Notes under the pieces: generated by a model
Told to the model about the DNA's origin: nothing
Databases searched by the model: none
The model's input: the letters and a program-made list of their open reading frames with translations, nothing else
Shown here: positions 59,801 to 64,000 of the stretch, one piece after another
Position numbering within the stretch: position 1 is the first letter of the stretch
How the letters are laid out: every line of letters starts with the position of its first letter
Made by a program: the position numbers and the translations under genes
Assembly: GCF_010111755.1 (NCBI RefSeq)
Contig: NC_088960.1
Span: 806,001-870,000, forward strand
Length of the DNA stretch: 64,000 nt
Source of the DNA: Nakaseomyces glabratus
Taxonomy: Eukaryota; Ascomycota; Saccharomycetes; Saccharomycetales; Saccharomycetaceae
Direction: 5' to 3'

Positions 59801-60425
59801 GCTCTATTGCAAGGATATTTCTAATGAAATTCAAGACCATTTTCAAAACCATATTATCCCTTGGAGTTCTAGCCAGCCGATCTAGTTTTATGACATCAAT
59901 GGCTATTCTAATTGCCGCTTTAAGTACTTTACCATTCTCTACAGACAGGATCGCCTTCTTATAGGTCAATTGGTGTTTCTTAAGTTCACTGTATAGATTA
60001 ATTTGATTTGTGGAAGACTGTTCTGTTAAAATCAAAGGCCATGTCATTAATACCATAAGCTGTAAGCAGTTCAGTGCTATTTTATCGTAATACTGTTTAT
60101 TCTTGAAATGTGCAGATATGTCGCTATTACCTTTGGATAGTTTAGTAGCTAGATAGCATTTATTTTCCCAGTCTATGAGAATCGGAAGCAGGTCGTCCGT
60201 CAATATTTTGTATTCCGCGACCGCCATGGCTACGTCCCATCTCCTCTGATTATCGTCAACCAGTCGAAACCATCTTTTCAAGTCCTTTAGACACGCCAGA
60301 CAATCATCACCTATCTGATATGGTGGTGGATCAATCTGAGAAGTATAATCTGGCCCACCAATGGCAGTAGCAAGAAGCGCTATTCTTGCCTTCAAAACTG
60401 TGAGTGGGGACTCTGTATCACTCAT
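56895..60425 (-). CDS. TOF1: Tof1, replication-fork protection protein (Timeless homologue)
   Basis: Travels with the replisome with Csm3 and Mrc1, stabilises paused forks, supports checkpoint signalling and sister-chromatid cohesion. The 1176-residue product (1238 in S. cerevisiae) has the Timeless N-terminal helical region ([47 protein letters not shown]). Helical repeats extend to about 900 and include [18 protein letters not shown]. The C-terminus is disordered and charged, with acidic patches ([11 protein letters not shown]) and a terminal basic [14 protein letters not shown], a likely nuclear localisation signal. Start is the first [23 protein letters not shown]. Convergent with SEC2 and divergent from GOR1, as in S. 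cerevisiae. Confidence 0.95.
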
Positions 60426-61250
60426 TTGTTACCAATTTTAACTCCCTAATTTACAGTCCCGGTCACTAGTTAATTCTTTTGACCAATTCAATCTGGATCT
60501 GGTTACGGTATCCAACTTTTCAATGCTAGTATGGAGGGCGATGAGGTCTATTAATTACTGTTCTTTGCTCGAGGCCTGAACAGATTTATTTTTTCTAGGT
60601 TATCTCGCGTCGCGTCACGTTGAGAAAACTTGAAAAATATGTCAAAATAATGAAAAGTATAGGATAATAGCAAAAGCGTATGTTAGTAGGAATTTGCTTG
60701 TAGTCACTTTGATTTGTAATGCACCCTCTTACCGGCTGTGGTGCTTATCCGGCTAGAAGATCGAAATGTACAAGATCGGTTTTATCTAGCATTCTTTCTG
60801 AATTAATGCGGGGGGAGTGATATTGTAAAATAAACCCGATGAGGGAGCGGAGGGTGAGGTGTTATACCGTTGAGTAGAATAGGTGCATAGCACTTGGGTT
60901 GATGGATATATGTTGGCCCCAAAGAATGAGGAGATTGACATGATAACGACCTTCAGATATGTCTATAATTCCCTCCTGGATTTATTACGTCATATGGTTG
61001 AGAGTGACACATTTCTTTTTCGCTTCGAGCAGCCAGATTGCTGATAATCACAACAGGGTCCAAAGTCACTATGGATTGATAAGAGATTTGGATCTTGTGC
61101 ATGATATAAAAAGGAGGTCTAATAACGAATGTGATGAACCGATGTTAATTGGCTTGCTTTAGATATTTTTCTTTGATTTGTTTTTGCTATCGCAGTGTTT
61201 CTCTAGATTCTCAATATCAAAGAGGGAACAAAGACGTAACGTTGTTAACA
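60426..61250. promoter_or_regulatory. TOF1-GOR1 divergent promoter
   Basis: 825 bases. Near TOF1 there is a double MCB-like element (listed separately). Toward GOR1, GCGGGG at 60809-60814 preceded by AATTAAT matches the Mig1 glucose-repression site, 440 bases upstream of GOR1. The GOR1 frame extends upstream to a TTG at 61149 without an ATG. No gene seen. Confidence 0.5.
60605..60616. promoter_or_regulatory. Tandem MCB-like element upstream of TOF1
   Basis: TCGCGTCGCGTC; on the minus strand it reads GACGCGACGCGA, two overlapping ACGCG cores about 185 bases upstream of the TOF1 ATG. This is close to the MBF consensus and fits S-phase expression. Confidence 0.5.
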
Positions 61251-62303
61251 ATGGCTAAACCAATTATCTTAAGACTTGGAAGTTTGACTTTTGCGCAACC
61301 GCAATGGAAAGAAGTGGAGGAGATTGCAGATGTTATCACTGTCGATGATTCAATGACCAGGGAGCAATTCTTGAAAGAATTAAAGAATCCTGAGAGTAAG
61401 TTAAGCAAAGTGAGTGTGATTACCAGGACTGTTGGTAGTGCCTCGCAAACCGGTTTGTTTGATGAAGAGATTGCAAAGGCTTTACCTGACTCTGTCATTG
61501 CAATTTGTCACACAGGTGCAGGGTACGACCAAATACAGGTACAGTATTTCAAAGAAAGACACATACAGGTTGCGAATGTTCCTGAAATTGTTAGTAATGC
61601 CACTGCTGATACTCATGTTTTTTTACTACTTGGAGCCCTAAGGAATTTTGCTTATGGACACCATAACATTCTTGCAGGGAAATGGCAAGAAGTTACTAGT
61701 GCAGCTGAGACACCTTTCGGTTATGATCCAGACGGCAAAACTGTTGCTATTTTAGGTCTCGGGAGGATAGGCAGAGCTATAGTTGATAGGTTAAAACCAT
61801 TTGGCTTCGGTAAATTCATCTATCATAATAGACACAGACTACCAGAAGATGAAGAAAATGGTTGTGAATACGTTGCCTCAATAGATGACTTTTATCAGCA
61901 GGCAGACGTAATCTCAATTAATATTCCATTGAATACACATACTAAGCACTTAGTTAATAAAGAGGCCTTTGATAAAATGAAAGAAGGTGTTGTTATTGTC
62001 AATACTGCGAGAGGGCCAGTTGTAGATGAAAAGGCTTTGATTGCGGCTTTGAAATCGGGTAAAGTTAGAGGTGCCGGATTAGATGTGTTCGAGGATGAAC
62101 CACATATACCAAAGGAATTGTTGGAATTGCCTCAAGTTCTTACAACTCCCCACATGGGTACACACTCAGTTCAAACCAGATGGAGAATGGAGAAACTTGT
62201 CCTAGATAATGCCATATCTGCTTTGAAGACTGGAAAAGTTATCACACCAGTCCCTGAAATTCAAAATGACAATTGGATTGAGGAGATTCAACCCGTCATC
62301 TAA
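61251..62303 (+). CDS. GOR1: Glyoxylate reductase (D-2-hydroxyacid dehydrogenase family)
   Basis: NAD(P)H-dependent reduction of glyoxylate to glycolate (also hydroxypyruvate). The ATG at 61251 gives 350 residues, the same as S. cerevisiae Gor1. The catalytic domain opens MAKPIILRLG and contains the substrate-loop CHTGAGYDQI. The Rossmann signature is GLGRIGRAI, following GYDPDGKTVAIL. The catalytic triad of the family is visible: Arg in VNTARGPVVDE, Glu in LDVFEDEP and His in TPHMGTHS. The upstream in-frame extension has no ATG and is not included. Convergent with BOR1 across 177 bases, as YNL274C-YNL275W. Confidence 0.95.
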   Translation: MAKPIILRLGSLTFAQPQWKEVEEIADVITVDDSMTREQFLKELKNPESKLSKVSVITRTVGSASQTGLFDEEIAKALPDSVIAICHTGAGYDQIQVQYFKERHIQVANVPEIVSNATADTHVFLLLGALRNFAYGHHNILAGKWQEVTSAAETPFGYDPDGKTVAILGLGRIGRAIVDRLKPFGFGKFIYHNRHRLPEDEENGCEYVASIDDFYQQADVISINIPLNTHTKHLVNKEAFDKMKEGVVIVNTARGPVVDEKALIAALKSGKVRGAGLDVFEDEPHIPKELLELPQVLTTPHMGTHSVQTRWRMEKLVLDNAISALKTGKVITPVPEIQNDNWIEEIQPVI

Positions 62304-62480
62304 TATTATATTTTGTAAATATGTAATTGTCTATAAGTGCGTATACAAGAACTATTAGTTTCAATGATCATGCATGCTTATGATTAAAATATTATTCTGA
62401 GCATTATAAATCTATTCATATTCTTTTAAAATTAATGCAAAATATGTGCCAAAACATAAAATTAAGTGTCCTAAATATTT

Positions 62481-64000
62481 TTATATACTAGAAACATGTT
62501 CAACATCAGTTTCAACTTCATCTTTATTAGAGAAAAAATTAGCGTTTCTGATATTCTTCATTAGTAAGTTTTTAATTGTGAACTCCTGTGCAACATTGGA
62601 GTCAAGAATGTCTAGTTCTTCCTTTGTGAACATATATGGGAATAAGAGACAGGCAACCACAGTCAATAGCAGAATTATGGGGAATCCGATAGCAGCAATA
62701 GTGTCTGTTATGGCAAATTCGCCTGCAAAACCAATTAAACTGAATGTTAAGAATAATATTAACTTCTTTTTAGGCACATTTTGGAGCAGTTTGCTTTTGT
62801 CCTTCTTTCTCTCCTCCGTGAAAAGCCAAATCAATCTATGAATGATTTGATTACCGGTAAGCCCCTGTATACCCATAGTAATAAATAGACCAGATAACAC
62901 TGCTTGCGGGATCTGTCCCAGACAAACTAGCAGACCTCTTGACATTGTGACTAGCATCAGACCGCCCTGTGCTGTGTTTGTAAATCTCTGTTCCACACAG
63001 CGTATAACTTTTTCATCTTTATCGTGGACCAATAAGGTTTCTGTATGTAAAGGCGCCTGAGGGATTAAACCATTAGGAGCTGGAATACCTAATACGCCAC
63101 TAACACCGGTAGTTAGACCTAGTAAGGCAAAATCGTAATGGAACGAGGAAGGTTTCTTTAGTTTGTACTCCTCCTTTTGGGCCATCAATGAGGAAACACT
63201 ATGATCGAAATAAAACAGCAAAGTTAGAATGATACCAAAGGGTAGAGCGATGAAAACATCACGAACAGGGATAGATTCGTATGCCAGCCAAGTCGATCTA
63301 TCACGATAAGTTCCTGATGTTGGGTGGTATGCTTTGGTGATTGGCAGCTTTTGAAAATCCACGTTGTTTAAGTAACCACCGAAATGGATAAAACTAGACC
63401 AGAACAACACCGAGAGTGCATTTGAGTAATCTGAGATAATTGTTCTTAATTTTGGGGTTAGCAAAGGTGTCATCTTGATCAGCTTGAAGAAAGTACCGAA
63501 AACTGTCATGGCCATTGCCACTATGACGTTGGCAAACCCTGCTGCTGGGTCATCGTTTCCATTTTTATCCTTGAATTGATGTGTTAATATCTGTACACCT
63601 TTCTGCAAATAGACGATGTTGATGAAAAGACCAAATATGTCGCATGGGAAAGTTGTAACGTATTGTAACAAGCAGACGGCGTTGCCAAAAGCTAATATGA
63701 GGTCAAATATCATCGACCATATGTAAACCCAGAACATGAAACCAAAGTAGTTTGTGTTTAGCGGTTTGATAATGTCATACACGGTGTAGTTGAAAATGGA
63801 AATCGGTCCAGTCACACCGACAATACATAAAGGCTGGCCCGACAGTGCACCGAACACTATACCACCCATGGCACTAGCCAGCAACACTTCATTCACACCA
63901 TATGCATTATCTGTACGATCGAACATATCCTGTGCGAAGGCGATAGCTGGAAGTAAGTTGTTGAAATAGGTTTCTACCACTGAGGGGATCACTCTGTAAT
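62481..64000 (-). CDS. BOR1: Bor1, boron/anion exporter, 5' end cut by right window edge
   Basis: SLC4-like (bicarbonate transporter family) plasma-membrane protein that exports borate and has been linked to vacuolar sorting. About 505 residues are visible, entering at the window edge with YRVIPSVVETYFNNLLPAIA; there is no ATG at that point, so the first 80 or so residues lie beyond the window (S. cerevisiae Bor1 is 576). Family blocks are intact: AFAQDMFDRTDNAYGVNEVL, SGQPLCIVGVTGPISIFNYT, FWSSFIHFGGYL, GIPAPNGLIPQAPLHTETLL. About eleven hydrophobic segments are visible. The C-terminal tail after EELDILDSNVAQEFTIKNLL is hydrophilic. Confidence 0.95.
   Translation of the reverse strand, partial: YRVIPSVVETYFNNLLPAIAFAQDMFDRTDNAYGVNEVLLASAMGGIVFGALSGQPLCIVGVTGPISIFNYTVYDIIKPLNTNYFGFMFWVYIWSMIFDLILAFGNAVCLLQYVTTFPCDIFGLFINIVYLQKGVQILTHQFKDKNGNDDPAAGFANVIVAMAMTVFGTFFKLIKMTPLLTPKLRTIISDYSNALSVLFWSSFIHFGGYLNNVDFQKLPITKAYHPTSGTYRDRSTWLAYESIPVRDVFIALPFGIILTLLFYFDHSVSSLMAQKEEYKLKKPSSFHYDFALLGLTTGVSGVLGIPAPNGLIPQAPLHTETLLVHDKDEKVIRCVEQRFTNTAQGGLMLVTMSRGLLVCLGQIPQAVLSGLFITMGIQGLTGNQIIHRLIWLFTEERKKDKSKLLQNVPKKKLILFLTFSLIGFAGEFAITDTIAAIGFPIILLLTVVACLLFPYMFTKEELDILDSNVAQEFTIKNLLMKNIRNANFFSNKDEVETDVEHVSSI

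Noticed and set aside
60640..60700. Minus-strand TACTAAC upstream of TOF1 as a leader intron
   Set aside because: No donor site upstream and no well-placed acceptor; the TOF1 coding start is intact without it.
61149..61250. 34-codon N-terminal extension of GOR1
   Set aside because: It begins at TTG with a stop just upstream and has no ATG; the ATG at 61251 gives exactly the family length.
1..64000. CRISPR arrays, prophage, bacterial operons, Ty elements or LTRs
   Set aside because: None of the expected repeats, ends or proteins is present; the DNA is eukaryotic nuclear sequence.

Overview
The window is a gene-dense stretch of budding-yeast nuclear DNA. Genes are almost all intronless, the base composition is AT-rich, and the one intron found uses GTATGT / TACTAAC / TAG signals. 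The order and relative orientation of the genes match the left arm of Saccharomyces cerevisiae chromosome XIV from RAD50 (YNL250W) to BOR1 (YNL275W), read in the opposite direction. The only gene out of place is UFD1, which sits on chromosome VII in S. cerevisiae. The host is therefore a member of the Saccharomycetaceae close to Saccharomyces. The near absence of interleaved extra genes fits a post-whole-genome-duplication lineage such as Nakaseomyces (Candida glabrata group); the species cannot be fixed from the sequence alone.

Layout: RAD50 (minus, cut by the left edge), NRD1 (+), MRPL17 (+), TEX1 (minus), a possible 47-codon ORF (+), RTC4 (+), GIS2 (+), FOL1 (minus), SIP3 (+), DSL1 (+), ATX1 (+), LTO1 (+), ORC5 (minus), POL2 (minus), YIF1 (+), PDR17 (+), UFD1 (minus), IST1 (+, two exons), PIK1 (minus), LYP1 (minus), ALP1 (+), BNI1 (+), SEC2 (+), TOF1 (minus), GOR1 (+), BOR1 (minus, cut by the right edge). 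That is 25 confident protein genes. No tRNA, rRNA, transposon, LTR or centromere was recognised.

The genes do not form one system. They are housekeeping functions: genome replication and repair (RAD50, ORC5, POL2, TOF1), RNA transcription, export and translation (NRD1, TEX1, GIS2, MRPL17), secretion and membrane traffic (DSL1, YIF1, SEC2, PIK1, IST1, SIP3, PDR17), polarity (BNI1), metal and Fe-S handling (ATX1, LTO1), folate synthesis (FOL1), protein segregation (UFD1), and transport or metabolism (LYP1, ALP1, BOR1, GOR1). Cell-cycle promoter boxes of the MBF/SBF type are visible upstream of POL2, TOF1 and ORC5.

I saw no previously undescribed system. The points most worth a second look are: an acid-free, mitochondrial-presequence-like leader in frame with FOL1 that could only be read from a non-AUG codon; a spliced first exon of IST1; clustered Nrd1/Nab3 motifs in the NRD1 leader; the tandem-repeat-rich LYP1-ALP1 intergenic region beside a GC-rich LYP1 gene; and the displaced, C-terminally shortened UFD1. 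Several starts were moved to the first in-frame ATG because the longest open frame began at GTG or TTG (RTC4, FOL1, POL2, SEC2, GOR1).
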